A DNA stretch of 64,000 bases from CAYYYG01 sp964490875 (GCA_964490875.1 CAZBEF010000006.1:52596-116595); one strand, 5' to 3'; shown: positions 39,433 to 49,023, counted from the first letter of the stretch. Notes: a model not told the origin generated them from the letters alone. Translations and numbers: made by a program.

Positions 39433-40782
39433 ATGTCCTACAGCGATATTTATTTCAGAAAAAAACAGAGCAGTTTTTTAATTGTGACTGCAGCTATAGT
39501 ATTAACCTTATTTGGCATTTTTGTTTACTTTTCCCGAATAAATTCGATTCCTCTGAAAGCTGTTGGAAAAAATCTCAAACGACATGAAATCGTAAATGCT
39601 ACATCACATCAATTTGGAATATTCTGGGTTTCCGATGTTAAAGAGCCGGGGTGGGTGATGTATGGTTCTACTAAAGACAATGTATCGCTTCTTGCAATAG
39701 ACGAGCGTGATGTGGGGGAAAAGAAAGGCTCATTCTCGCTTCATTATGTACTATTGAAAGGTCTTGATGAAAATAAAACGTATTATTATAAAATCGTATC
39801 TGGTAAGAATGTTATAGTATCGCCATCGCAGCAGCCATTCTCTTTTAAAACCCCGGGGACCACAAACAGCACATCAACTATTAAGCCGGCATATGGCAAA
39901 ATTACATTAGAAAATGGTCAGCCTGCAGAAAGTGCGTTTGTTTTCTACAATTATAAAAATGCTATTCCATTTCTCGCGCTTACTAAATTGACAGGTGAAT
40001 GGCTTATACCGCTTCAGTATGCGGTAAACAAGAATTCGGGCGTTATCATGCAGATAAAAGAAGATGAAAAAATAAAGATCGAGGTCATTAGTGAAAAAGA
40101 AACTACTGCCACAATAGACGCTCTTGTCAGTAAAACAAATCCTTTGCCACAGACTATTATGATCGGGAAAAACTATAAATTTCTTCAGGCAGACAATGTA
40201 TTACCGGCCGCAACAAAACGAGTCATAGAAGATAAAGATTATCCCGTTTCTATAATATTTCCTAAGGAAAAAGCATTTATTCCGGGATCACGCCCACTGC
40301 TAAAAGGGTTAGGTGTGCCGGGGAAACAAGTGAAAATACAGATAAATTCTCAGCCCGGATATATTTCACGAATAGGTGTTAATGAAAAAGGCGAATGGAA
40401 AGTGGAGGTGCCCGTATCATTGGCTCCGGCGAACTATGTTATGACTGTAACCACCGAGGACAAAAGCGGCGACAATGTTACCTTGACTCGGAAATTTACG
40501 ATTGCTAAAAGCGGAGAACAGGTATTGGGCGAAGCCAGTCCTTCGGCGACAATTATTCCAACAGCATCACCTTCGGCATTACCGACATCATCACCAAGCG
40601 CTACACTCGCCGTTTCGCTTTCACCGACAATTACATTTCCTTTATTTACGGCCACACCAATAAGCAGCATTACCGGTCGATTGGTTGTATCGGGAACTCC
40701 TCCTGGTTTTAATGGCAGTCCTTTTGTATTCGGAAGTATCGGATTGATAATTGTAGGAGTAGGTATGATGCTTGTATTTTAA
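39433..40782 (+). CDS. surface protein with FN3-like and Ig-like domains, Pro/Ser/Thr stalk and C-terminal anchor
   Basis: 449 residues. N-terminal membrane helix (about 15-35), then an FN3-like domain (HQFGIFWVSDVKEPGWVMYG...LDENKTYYYKI, about 55-140). A beta-rich middle follows, then a bacterial Ig-like domain (PGSRPLLKGLGVPGKQVKIQI, about 285-365). A Pro/Ser/Thr-rich stalk (SPSATIIPTASPSALPTSS) leads to the last helix, FVFGSIGLIIVGVGMMLVF, which ends the protein without basic residues. The helix at the very C-terminus resembles a sorting signal but no LPXTG is present. Probably a wall-spanning adhesin or pilus partner; function not established. Confidence 0.65.
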   Translation: MSYSDIYFRKKQSSFLIVTAAIVLTLFGIFVYFSRINSIPLKAVGKNLKRHEIVNATSHQFGIFWVSDVKEPGWVMYGSTKDNVSLLAIDERDVGEKKGSFSLHYVLLKGLDENKTYYYKIVSGKNVIVSPSQQPFSFKTPGTTNSTSTIKPAYGKITLENGQPAESAFVFYNYKNAIPFLALTKLTGEWLIPLQYAVNKNSGVIMQIKEDEKIKIEVISEKETTATIDALVSKTNPLPQTIMIGKNYKFLQADNVLPAATKRVIEDKDYPVSIIFPKEKAFIPGSRPLLKGLGVPGKQVKIQINSQPGYISRIGVNEKGEWKVEVPVSLAPANYVMTVTTEDKSGDNVTLTRKFTIAKSGEQVLGEASPSATIIPTASPSALPTSSPSATLAVSLSPTITFPLFTATPISSITGRLVVSGTPPGFNGSPFVFGSIGLIIVGVGMMLVF

Positions 40783-40796
40783 TTTTGAATAAGAAT

Positions 40797-41450
40797 ATGG
40801 ATATAGCTGGATTTTTGTCATCAGTTAATATAATCACACTAGTGGCATTTATTGTCACTCTAGGGGTATTGATTTATGAGGTGCGGTTTCTCGTAAAAGG
40901 CCGAAAACCAAAAAGTACTGCTCCTGTTATTCCTTCATTTGATCCAAACGAAACGCCTCAGCCAATGGTTGCTGCAACTCCGATAGTTGAAAAGGAAAAA
41001 GATATAAAGAAGAATCCATATCTGCATAGAATCATTTTTATAATACTTGTTATTATGTTGTTTGTTTTCGGATTCTTATCTTTCTCCAGTTTCATGACAC
41101 CTAAGCAGACTGCACAAAAACCGCAGGATTCACAAGTTTCGGTTCAGGAAGTTCAATCATCGGGAATAAAAATTTATAATGCGAACTGGGAAGAAATCAG
41201 CGGCGACACAACAGATACCCTCAATGTTGGAGATAGAATTTATGTTGGGATCGCCATGGTTGTAGGCTCCGATATAGATAAGGCCCGAATCAAAGTTAAT
41301 TCAGCAGAATGGACTATAAACGACATAACTGCAGACTATAACAGCCAATATAATGTTTTTTATAAACCCTATATAATAAAAGAAAACGAAACGAAATTAG
41401 AAATCGAAGCTCAGTTATATTCAAAAACGAAAGGATGGCTGAGTGAATAA
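40797..41450 (+). CDS. two-helix membrane protein with exported beta domain
   Basis: 217 residues from the ATG at 40797. A TTG at 40785 would add four residues. Helices lie at about 11-33 (NIITLVAFIVTLGVLIYEVRFLV) and 78-100 (IIFIILVIMLFVFGFLSFSSF), with a Pro-rich cytoplasmic loop between them. The exported C-terminal domain (about 115-217) holds GIKIYNANWEEISGDTTDTLNVGDRIYVGI. This is not a recognised family. It is 14 nt after the FN3 gene and one nucleotide before the LPKTG gene, so it probably belongs to the same surface assembly. Confidence 0.6.
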   Translation: MDIAGFLSSVNIITLVAFIVTLGVLIYEVRFLVKGRKPKSTAPVIPSFDPNETPQPMVAATPIVEKEKDIKKNPYLHRIIFIILVIMLFVFGFLSFSSFMTPKQTAQKPQDSQVSVQEVQSSGIKIYNANWEEISGDTTDTLNVGDRIYVGIAMVVGSDIDKARIKVNSAEWTINDITADYNSQYNVFYKPYIIKENETKLEIEAQLYSKTKGWLSE

Positions 41451-41451
41451 T

Positions 41452-41892
41452 ATGAAAAAAGCACTTCAATTAAAAAGTACCGTAGTCCTAGGAATCATTG
41501 GCGTGCTTGCACTTTTGTTGCTTGCCGTAGCAATCATGGTAAAAGGGGGAACAGAGCAGAGTCCTGAGCTTACCTCAAACGTCCGAGCAGCACCGCTAAC
41601 TTATAAACGAACTTTAAACATTACTCTTACCTCACCAACTCCGTTTGATATGTTTACAACTCCCGAAAATGCCAGCGACGATGCTTCGCTTACGCCAACG
41701 TTGAGTGCAACTGTATCGGCTACACTTACCATTTCTCCGACAGAAATATCTAGTCCGACAGCAACTCTTGCCGCATCGGCAAGTGCAACACCGACTGCTG
41801 TTTCTTCTTTACCAAAGACTGGATGGACGCAGAATGTATCTATTATGTTTATCGCAGCCTCAGTTTTGATGTTCCTTTCATTCCTCTTCTGA
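41452..41892 (+). CDS. LPKTG-containing sortase substrate, Ser/Thr/Pro-rich
   Basis: 146 residues from the ATG at 41452; a GTG at 41443 in the previous gene is less likely. An N-terminal hydrophobic signal (VVLGIIGVLALLLLAVAIMV, 11-30) is followed by a Ser/Thr/Pro/Ala stretch (78-118). The sorting signal is LPKTG (120-124), then WTQNVSIMFIAASVLMFLSFLF. This is the classical LPXTG plus hydrophobic plan, but the usual positive tail is missing. A canonical sortase is encoded at 60.3 kb. The last 15 nt overlap the convergent LCP gene. Confidence 0.75.
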   Translation: MKKALQLKSTVVLGIIGVLALLLLAVAIMVKGGTEQSPELTSNVRAAPLTYKRTLNITLTSPTPFDMFTTPENASDDASLTPTLSATVSATLTISPTEISSPTATLAASASATPTAVSSLPKTGWTQNVSIMFIAASVLMFLSFLF

Positions 41893-42927
41893 TCTGAAGT
41901 ATTCTGCATTACATTTCTTTTCATTGCCGGTGTCAAACACACACGCAATATATGAATGAATAGAATCAAATGAATCGTTTGGAGGAACTAAAACATATTT
42001 TCCATAGTACCCATCTGCATTCGGCACTTCAAACATATCCAAAGCCAGGGGAACATTTTGTTGTTCGATCTTCTTATTTAGTACCCCATTTTTAGCTAGT
42101 ATAGAAACTTCCTGGTTGCTAATATCACGTTCTACTAGCGAGTTAGTTTCGGTGTACAGTTTGCTAATTCGGTTTATGTTTAGGGATTTTATTTCAGCGA
42201 TAATTTTATTTTTTACGGTACTCATCACAAGTTGCTGTCTATGGTTACGGGCAAAGTCGCTGCCTTCAATACCTTCAGCATGGCGGGAACGTACAAATTT
42301 TAATGCCGTTGTTCCATCCATATGGTGAAGTCCTTTTTGAAATGAGACCGTTTCATACCGGCATCGATAATCCGGGTCGCCGCCGCATGTATCATCCTCT
42401 TTCCCTGTTATAGGAAAATCATGATCCGTAAATGCGCGTTCCACTGTTACATCGATACCGCCGAGATAATCGATAAGTTCCCGAAATTTATCAAAGCTGA
42501 TAACAATACCATAAGGGATTGGCTGTCCAATAATTCCTGCCACTTCTGCTTTAGCAAGTTTAAGACCGCCGCCTTTCTGTTTTTCTTCACCATATGAATA
42601 TGCAGAATTTATTTTATCCTGAAGAGTATCACTCCAAATATCACGCGGTATGCCGATCACCGTTATTTTATTTGTTTTCATATCGTAATGAACCACATTA
42701 ATAGAATCGGAAAGATTGGGTCCATCATGATTGCCGCCTGGTATTCCCAGAATTAAAATATTTACTGTATTGTTAATGGTTTTTAATTCGGTGCTGTTGG
42801 TAAGCGTTTTAAATGGAGAAATTTTTAGCGTCTTTGTCAGGAAAAGGTAGTAAGGCCGAACAAGAAAAAAAGCAATAAGTATAAAAATAGCTAGAGAACT
42901 CATTACGATCCATTTTATTTTTTTCAT
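41878..42927 (-). CDS. LytR-CpsA-Psr (LCP) family glycopolymer transferase
   Basis: 349 residues, with one N-terminal membrane helix (about 7-27) and an exported LCP domain. LCP enzymes move lipid-linked glycans onto peptidoglycan or proteins. Signatures: VNILILGIPGGNHDGPNLSDSI, VIGIPRDIWSD, KINSAYSYG, ISFDKFRELIDYLGGIDVTV and FVRSRHAEGIEGSDFARNHRQQ with the catalytic arginines. A disulfide-like pair lies in DTCGGDPDYRCRY. It follows tpiA by 15 nt on the minus strand and overlaps the LPKTG gene at its 3' end. Confidence 0.92.
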   Translation of the reverse strand: MKKIKWIVMSSLAIFILIAFFLVRPYYLFLTKTLKISPFKTLTNSTELKTINNTVNILILGIPGGNHDGPNLSDSINVVHYDMKTNKITVIGIPRDIWSDTLQDKINSAYSYGEEKQKGGGLKLAKAEVAGIIGQPIPYGIVISFDKFRELIDYLGGIDVTVERAFTDHDFPITGKEDDTCGGDPDYRCRYETVSFQKGLHHMDGTTALKFVRSRHAEGIEGSDFARNHRQQLVMSTVKNKIIAEIKSLNINRISKLYTETNSLVERDISNQEVSILAKNGVLNKKIEQQNVPLALDMFEVPNADGYYGKYVLVPPNDSFDSIHSYIACVFDTGNEKKCNAEYFRSEEE

Positions 42928-42942
42928 ACCGCGCTACTTATA

Positions 42943-43617
42943 TTAAAAGGTCGAAATAATTGGGAAGAAATGAGTCGGATCGATTGAGGCAGTACCCACA
43001 AGAAACCCATCTATGCCATCGGTATTAATATATTTTCTGCTGTTTTCAGCATCAACACTCCCACCGTAAATAAAAGTTGTCCCTTCTTCAAGTGAAAGTT
43101 TTTTTTTCATTTCCAGCACTTCCTCAATTGTTGCATTTTTTCCAGTTCCGATAGCTTCGACTGGTTCATACGCGACAAGTTTTACATGTGCTGGTATCTG
43201 ATCGTGTTCTGATCTAATGCAGATTATTGGTGTAATTCCTTCATTAAGTGCGACTTCTGTCTTTAGACCAATCATTGCATCATTCTCATGAAAATATTTT
43301 CTGCGTTCACTGTGCCCAATAATCGCATACTTTACCATATCTTTTATTAAGCGTGCCGCTACTTCACCAGTGTAACTCCCTTCGGGAAAAGGAGAAATAT
43401 TTTGTGCACCCAGACTGTAGTTCGGAAAGTCGGCAAGCATCTCTTTTAATGGATTTAACAAATGAAACGGCGGGCAAATGATTATTGAAATTTTATTATC
43501 ATGAAGTTTTGATATTATTGTAGTGTCATTTTTTAAAAGGTTCTGAAACGTAGTCAGCCATTCTTTGCCTTCGACGATTGTTTTGCGTGATTTTAAGTTA
43601 GCAATAAAATATTTCAT
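42943..43617 (-). CDS. tpiA: triosephosphate isomerase (short form)
   Basis: 224 residues, shorter than the usual 250 and closer to the archaeal length. It interconverts dihydroxyacetone phosphate and glyceraldehyde-3-phosphate. Active-site residues: Asn7 and Lys9 (ANLK, where most have NWK), His102 in IIGHSERR and Glu151 in AYEPVEAIGTG; the phosphate loop YGGSV is present. It is divergent from the helicase gene with only 25 nt between start codons. Confidence 0.95.
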   Translation of the reverse strand: MKYFIANLKSRKTIVEGKEWLTTFQNLLKNDTTIISKLHDNKISIIICPPFHLLNPLKEMLADFPNYSLGAQNISPFPEGSYTGEVAARLIKDMVKYAIIGHSERRKYFHENDAMIGLKTEVALNEGITPIICIRSEHDQIPAHVKLVAYEPVEAIGTGKNATIEEVLEMKKKLSLEEGTTFIYGGSVDAENSRKYINTDGIDGFLVGTASIDPTHFFPIISTF

Positions 43618-43642
43618 AGTCTATGCTGTATCATTATAATCT

Positions 43643-45436
43643 ATGAAACCGGATTTATTCAAACATTTAAATACTCAACAGAAAGCAGCAGTGATGCAGG
43701 CCGAAGGTTCTTCTGTAATTCTAGCGGGCGCTGGATCGGGCAAGACACGCGTCCTTGTAAATAAAGTGCTTAATCTTGTCCTCAATCACAATGTCAATCC
43801 GGACGAAATTGTCATGATCACCTTCACCAATAAGGCCGCCAATGAAATGAAACAGCGTATCCTCAAAGCTGTTCCAAAAACTACCGGCGCCACTCACATG
43901 GGGTATGTCGGCACCTTTCATTCTTTCTGCTGCAAGATTCTGCGAAGACAAGCATATCATCTAGGTCTGGGCATATCATTCACCATTTACGATGATGACG
44001 ATCAGCAGGCTGTTTTAAAAGCAATAATCAAAAAGCTTGAAGTAAAAAAATATACCGCTTCGTATTTTGCGAATCGAATCAGTGCAGCAAAGAATCAGCT
44101 TATTCCACCTGAGCGGTACTTGGAAGTCTTCTCTGATTGGGGTGCCGCACAAGTGGCGCAGGTGTATACCGAATATCAAAGCCAGCTTAAAAAAAATATG
44201 GCTTTAGATTTCGACGATCTTATCATGAAGACAGTAGAAGTTTTCCTGAAACATCCCCAGGTTCTTGAGACATACCAGGAAAAATATAAATATATTTTGG
44301 TGGATGAATTTCAGGACACAAATTATGCCCAGTATGTTCTTACCCGCATCCTCGCCAGAAAATATACGAATGTTACCGTAGTCGGCGATTTTTCACAAAG
44401 TATTTATTCATGGCGCGGCGCCGATATCCGCAATCTGGAAAAATTTCAGGAAGATTTTCCAGAGACAAAAGTGTATTATCTGGAACGGAACTATCGATCC
44501 ACCCAAAACATTCTCGATTTTGCCTACAGTATTATTTCTCAAAATCAGCTACATCCGATACTTAAACTGCATACTGAAAATTTAAAGGGCGAAGACATAA
44601 CCTATTTTGAAGCCGAGAATGAAGAAGATGAAGCGATTTATATATCAAATAAAATTCAACACTTAAAAACAGATGATGAATATTCCTCGTTCGCAGTGCT
44701 ATATCGTACGAATGCACAGTCGCGCGCTATTGAAGAAGCATTTCTACATTACGGAATTCCGTATACCCTGTATGGCGGAACGCGGTTTTATGAACGAAAA
44801 GAAATTAAAGATGTCATGTCGTATCTCCGCCTGCTGGTAAATCCTCAGGATGAAATTGCAACCGAGAGAATTAAAAAGTTGGGGAAGAAGTACTGGACAA
44901 AATTTAAGGCTGTCTTTGACGAACTTCATGGTCAAGTGGAAGAATTGAGCACAGTAGATATGTTGGATCGTATTTTTCAGGATACAGCATATCTTGATCT
45001 CTATAATCCAGAGGACGAAGAAGATTATTCACGCCTTGAAAACATTAAAGAGTTAAAATCTGTTGCAACCAATTTTCCTAAAATTGTCGAATTTCTTGAG
45101 CAAGTTTCTCTCGTCGAGTCCGAATATTTCGAAGGTGAAAAGCGCCGCAGGAATCAGAATGGAGTACGGCTTATGACACTGCACCAGGCAAAAGGACTGG
45201 AATTTCCATATGTTTTTATTGCCGGGGTAGAAGAAGGAATTCTGCCGCATTCACGTTCCATGGATGATATGTTTCAACTGGAAGAAGAACGACGATTATT
45301 TTATGTAGGTATAACGCGAGCACAAGAAAAATTATTTATAACATATACAAGAAGACGTTTTATTTTTGGCCGAAGAAATGAAACAATGAAGTCGCGCTTT
45401 ATTGGAGGAGGCGAAGAACAGCGCTGGGACTATTAG
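43643..45436 (+). CDS. UvrD/PcrA-type DNA helicase (compact)
   Basis: 597 residues against about 720 for PcrA/UvrD. All SF1A motifs are present: GAGSGKTRVLVNKV, TFTNKAANEMKQR, GTFHSFC, LVDEFQDTNYAQY, GDFSQSIYSWRGAD, ERNYRST, LMTLHQAKGLEFPYVF and FYVGITRAQEKLFI. The accessory 2B region is short and the C-terminal tail is minimal. Probably a repair/replication helicase and the second UvrD relative in the window. TATAAT (43635-43640) lies right before the ATG. Confidence 0.93.
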   Translation: MKPDLFKHLNTQQKAAVMQAEGSSVILAGAGSGKTRVLVNKVLNLVLNHNVNPDEIVMITFTNKAANEMKQRILKAVPKTTGATHMGYVGTFHSFCCKILRRQAYHLGLGISFTIYDDDDQQAVLKAIIKKLEVKKYTASYFANRISAAKNQLIPPERYLEVFSDWGAAQVAQVYTEYQSQLKKNMALDFDDLIMKTVEVFLKHPQVLETYQEKYKYILVDEFQDTNYAQYVLTRILARKYTNVTVVGDFSQSIYSWRGADIRNLEKFQEDFPETKVYYLERNYRSTQNILDFAYSIISQNQLHPILKLHTENLKGEDITYFEAENEEDEAIYISNKIQHLKTDDEYSSFAVLYRTNAQSRAIEEAFLHYGIPYTLYGGTRFYERKEIKDVMSYLRLLVNPQDEIATERIKKLGKKYWTKFKAVFDELHGQVEELSTVDMLDRIFQDTAYLDLYNPEDEEDYSRLENIKELKSVATNFPKIVEFLEQVSLVESEYFEGEKRRRNQNGVRLMTLHQAKGLEFPYVFIAGVEEGILPHSRSMDDMFQLEEERRLFYVGITRAQEKLFITYTRRRFIFGRRNETMKSRFIGGGEEQRWDY

Positions 45437-45488
45437 TAAAATACCATTTAATTGTGATAATAATCACACATTAATGTATGATTAGAGA

Positions 45489-47099
45489 ATGGTCTATCGG
45501 TTATTTAATGTATTATTTTCAACAGTATTATTTTTAAGTTTCTTCAATTTAAGTCATCATATTAAATCTCCGGTATTTGCACAGACCTGTTCGTTGAAAA
45601 CTCAAGGTGATGCGAACTGTGATAACCGCATAGAAATAGCAGACTTTGAAATTTTTCGCAGGGAATTATTTGGTGAACTTTCTACAAAAAATGCAGACTT
45701 CAACACCAGCGGAACTATTGACATGATAGATTTTGAAATCTGGAGGAAAGGATATTTTAACAAAATTTCACCAACCGTTTCTATAACTACTGCTCCTACG
45801 CCAACTCCGACACGATCGGCAACTGTTACTCCAATGCCGACAATGCCGCAAACCGGCGGAGCTTTTCCTAATTTTAAAGGAAAATATATATCTTCACCCA
45901 ATAATGGAACACCGAATCCACCGAACTCATCAGGAATTCCATTGTGTCCATCTGATCTTCATGATCCGATTAACTGGCATCCGTTATATATGCCGGCCGA
46001 GTTGCTTACGCAGGAGTTGAAAAATAAACTTAGCTCTACAGGTATTAATAGTACGGTTATCAACACAATTGCTCAGATAGGATGTCATTACAATCATACG
46101 CATAATGCAAACCCTTCAATAGCCGATTCTGTTTTTGGCACGACGGGTTCACTGTGGGGTGGACAAACTCTTTCATATCCTTGGGAAACGTTTACTTCCT
46201 CAGGTCATGAAAATCATTTAAAACACGAAGGTTATAAATATATCGTCGAAACAAATTTACCAATAGGGGCAAACAACTTGAATTGGTCTCCCAGTCCAAA
46301 TCATCATATAACTGATGTACGAATACAATATCATGCATTAGGCGGGCCGCTGGATGCTGTAGTCCGTAATCATTCATATTATGTTGAATATCGAGTCTGT
46401 TCAAAAAACAATACATCTCAGTGCGGAATAATGAAGTTCGGCGGGTGGGCTGATTACGGAATTTTACAGGCACCATACAAACAGGCGCATATACCATTGC
46501 CGGTTGATCCGCCCGGCGGATCATTTGATTTGAATTTAGATCCTTATAGAGCGCACAAACGTATGGAAGATGCAATTGCAATAGCTCAATCGAGCAGCAG
46601 TCGATGTAAGACATGCGGTAGAGTATCATCTAATCCAAATGATATCTGGTGGCTGTGGACTACTTCTTCCCGATATGGATTTAATCAGTTTGGCGGGCCA
46701 TTTATTTTAGTAAGTGATGACTGGCAAGGAATCAATACCAACAATCCTACAGAAGTCAAACTTGTATGTGATCCGCTAACCAATCCGTGCCGATTTAATA
46801 ATTCAGAACATCAACCGTTCACACTATGGTCATATATTCCAAATTCAATGGATAATTCAGGCACCGATACAGACAGCAGAACGGGATTTGTAAGTTATCA
46901 GGGATATACGGACAGACAGGGAAGAATTGTTTCAGGATGTTCTGCACCGGCTCTCGATTGTGTACCTCTTTATATTCAGGGAGTTCCAGTAGGGTATGGT
47001 GCTTGGGATAATCCAACTGATAACGGCAAATACCTGGAACGCTTTCGTGATTATGATATTTCTCCGGGAAATGAGTGGTGGATACAATATCCAAATTAA
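45489..47099 (+). CDS. secreted protein with dockerin-like EF-hand repeats
   Basis: 536 residues. Signal peptide 1-31 (VLFSTVLFLSFF, cleavage near VFAQT). Residues 38-90 form two dockerin type I-like calcium loops (GDANCDNRIEIADFEIF and ADFNTSGTIDMIDFEIW), then a Pro/Thr linker (94-118). The remaining 400 residues are a His/Trp/Tyr-rich domain (HYNHTHN, HENHLKHEGYKY, several Cys) that I cannot place; it may bind metal or carbohydrate. MPQTG at 119-123 is internal and not a sorting signal. No cohesin is seen here. A TATGAT 6 nt before the ATG suggests a leaderless transcript. Confidence 0.6.
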   Translation: MVYRLFNVLFSTVLFLSFFNLSHHIKSPVFAQTCSLKTQGDANCDNRIEIADFEIFRRELFGELSTKNADFNTSGTIDMIDFEIWRKGYFNKISPTVSITTAPTPTPTRSATVTPMPTMPQTGGAFPNFKGKYISSPNNGTPNPPNSSGIPLCPSDLHDPINWHPLYMPAELLTQELKNKLSSTGINSTVINTIAQIGCHYNHTHNANPSIADSVFGTTGSLWGGQTLSYPWETFTSSGHENHLKHEGYKYIVETNLPIGANNLNWSPSPNHHITDVRIQYHALGGPLDAVVRNHSYYVEYRVCSKNNTSQCGIMKFGGWADYGILQAPYKQAHIPLPVDPPGGSFDLNLDPYRAHKRMEDAIAIAQSSSSRCKTCGRVSSNPNDIWWLWTTSSRYGFNQFGGPFILVSDDWQGINTNNPTEVKLVCDPLTNPCRFNNSEHQPFTLWSYIPNSMDNSGTDTDSRTGFVSYQGYTDRQGRIVSGCSAPALDCVPLYIQGVPVGYGAWDNPTDNGKYLERFRDYDISPGNEWWIQYPN

Positions 47100-47153
47100 A
47101 TTCACATCAGTTGCAAATTAAACATAAAAGATATAGTATATTACTACCATCAT

Positions 47154-48332
47154 ATGAAAAATTTAAAAAACATCAGCATAATATTAGCCGCTACGGTATA
47201 TGGGTTATTTCTTTCTGTCATTCCTTCTTACGCAATAGTTATTCGCAGTGGTGATACTATAACAATTCCTAAAGACGCAACCATAAATGAAAGTCTGTTT
47301 GCAGGAGGAGAATCGATTACAATCGATGGCACCGTTGACGGTGATGTGTTCTGCGGCGGGCAGGATATTGAAATTGCCGGTACTGTAAATGGGGATGTTA
47401 TCTGCGGCGGACAGTCGGTAACTGTTTCTGGCCGCGTTCTGGGCAATGTACGGGTTGGCGGTCAAAACGTTCGAATCAACGGTACTGTTGAACGGAATGC
47501 AAATCTATTCGGTCAGAAAATAGAATTAAGCAGCGGATCGGCAATCTTAGGAGAAACACTTATTGGTGCACAAAAAGCAGATATTAGCGGCTCACTTGCA
47601 AAAAAACTCTCAGGCGGAGTACAGTCAATGAAGATTAATGGAACTGTTGCTCAAACTGATGTACATGTTAATTCACTAGCACTGGGTTCTTCGGCGGTAA
47701 TACAAAAAGATTTAATGTATACAAGTAATAAAGAAGCAGAAATCGCCCGAGCAGATTCTGTTGGAGGCAAAACTATCCGTAATACCCCTCCGCCACGTGC
47801 ACGCCAAGCCGAAAGACGCAACGAGAGAGTAATTGGTTCATTGCTGAGCGGCGCCCGAATTGCCGGTCTTATTTCAGAAATTTTATTAGCATTTCTTGTC
47901 GTATATTTTCTTTCTAAACGGATTCAGAATGCTTCCATGGCTATGCAGGAGCGGCCGTTGCCGGCATTTGGATGGGGAGCTTTAATGCTTATATTATTCC
48001 CAATTATCATGATTCTATTTGTTGTTACCATTGTTGGTATACCGCTTGCGATGGCATTATTGTTTGTGTTTATTTTTGCTTTCTTCCTGAGCCGGGTTTT
48101 GGCTGCATATGTTGTTGGTAGAATGCTACTTCAACAGTTCTGGACAGCTAAAAAAGAAAGCAGATACTGGATAGTGGCAATCGGATTTATTGTACTCTGG
48201 CTAGTATATTCCGCACCATATGTGGGCGGTTTAATTGGATTCCTTTCATTTATCTGGGGATTAGGCGGAGTGTACTATATGCTCAGACCAGTAGCCCAAG
48301 TTCATGAAACAAAGAAAACTACTAAGAAATAA
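47154..48332 (+). CDS. bactofilin-like beta-solenoid membrane protein
   Basis: 392 residues. Signal or membrane segment at 7-27, then repeated short turns of a right-handed beta-helix (SITIDGTVDGDVFCGGQDIEIAGTVNGDVICGGQSVTVSGRVLGNVRVGG, about 50-180), as in polymer-forming bactofilins. A basic linker (PPPRARQAERRNER) follows, then four or so membrane helices (235-375). Exported placement of the solenoid is inferred. The family is seen in Patescibacteria and other bacteria, but no function is proven. The 3' end overlaps the convergent M50-like gene by 11 nt. Confidence 0.65.
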   Translation: MKNLKNISIILAATVYGLFLSVIPSYAIVIRSGDTITIPKDATINESLFAGGESITIDGTVDGDVFCGGQDIEIAGTVNGDVICGGQSVTVSGRVLGNVRVGGQNVRINGTVERNANLFGQKIELSSGSAILGETLIGAQKADISGSLAKKLSGGVQSMKINGTVAQTDVHVNSLALGSSAVIQKDLMYTSNKEAEIARADSVGGKTIRNTPPPRARQAERRNERVIGSLLSGARIAGLISEILLAFLVVYFLSKRIQNASMAMQERPLPAFGWGALMLILFPIIMILFVVTIVGIPLAMALLFVFIFAFFLSRVLAAYVVGRMLLQQFWTAKKESRYWIVAIGFIVLWLVYSAPYVGGLIGFLSFIWGLGGVYYMLRPVAQVHETKKTTKK

Positions 48333-48993
48333 GGGTCCGTATTCCTTTCAGCGAAAGAATAATTACTACGTGAAGCGCTATTGTAATGCTCATCATACCA
48401 TTTAATGTTCCTACAATTTCATTTGCTACCAAAGCCGATTTGGTTTTGGCAAAAGGAAGAAGATAGGAAAAAACATTTATTTTGAAGAAGAAGAGTATTG
48501 CGCCTACTGCGATTATTACAGGAATCATGTAGCCAATATCAACCAAATCTTGTTTCGATGAAAACATTGTGGATGAGATCACAAATATAATATAGATAAG
48601 CAGTATGTTGAGATATGCATTAGCATTCGGGAATTGATGGGTTACTGCCACGGCGAAAAGGAGCGCAATTCCTCCAAAAATTGGTGCTACTCCGATAATG
48701 ATGCTGCGTATGAAATCTCCTTTTACATAGGTTACTCTTCCGAGCTGAATGCTGTTGTTCTTCCATTCAGGAATGAGTTTTATTTCGGTTACTTTCAATA
48801 AAAGAAGCCGGGCCATAATTGCATGTGAGAGTTCATGGAGAAGAGTGCCGGGGAAGAAGAGGATTGAGATAACAAGGTAAATAATTGAGTTTTTTTTGAG
48901 AATTTTTTTTAATATGAAGTAGAGTTCGTTGAGTGTTTTGCGGGAAAGGAAGAAGAGTATGAGTATTGATCCGATGAAATAGAGTGCTGACAT
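48322..48993 (-). CDS. M50-like membrane metalloprotease
   Basis: 223 residues from MSALYFIGSIL at 48993. The motif LLHELSHAIMARLLLLKV (HExxH, zinc ligands and catalytic Glu) sits in a membrane context, like site-2 proteases; later helices are at about 110-200. It may cut membrane-bound regulators, but the second metal-ligand motif (usually NxxPxxxLDG) is not evident, so it could be a distant or inactive member. Longer in-frame starts (49191, 49026) run into the repeat DNA and are not used. Confidence 0.65.
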   Translation of the reverse strand: MSALYFIGSILILFFLSRKTLNELYFILKKILKKNSIIYLVISILFFPGTLLHELSHAIMARLLLLKVTEIKLIPEWKNNSIQLGRVTYVKGDFIRSIIIGVAPIFGGIALLFAVAVTHQFPNANAYLNILLIYIIFVISSTMFSSKQDLVDIGYMIPVIIAVGAILFFFKINVFSYLLPFAKTKSALVANEIVGTLNGMMSITIALHVVIILSLKGIRTLIS

Positions 48994-49023
48994 ATGTTCA
49001 GTATGACATATTTTTTTAATTTT

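Noticed and set aside
45843..45857. MPQTG (residues 119-123 of the dockerin-like protein) as a sortase motif
   Set aside because: It is internal, not followed by a hydrophobic segment, and more than 400 residues remain.
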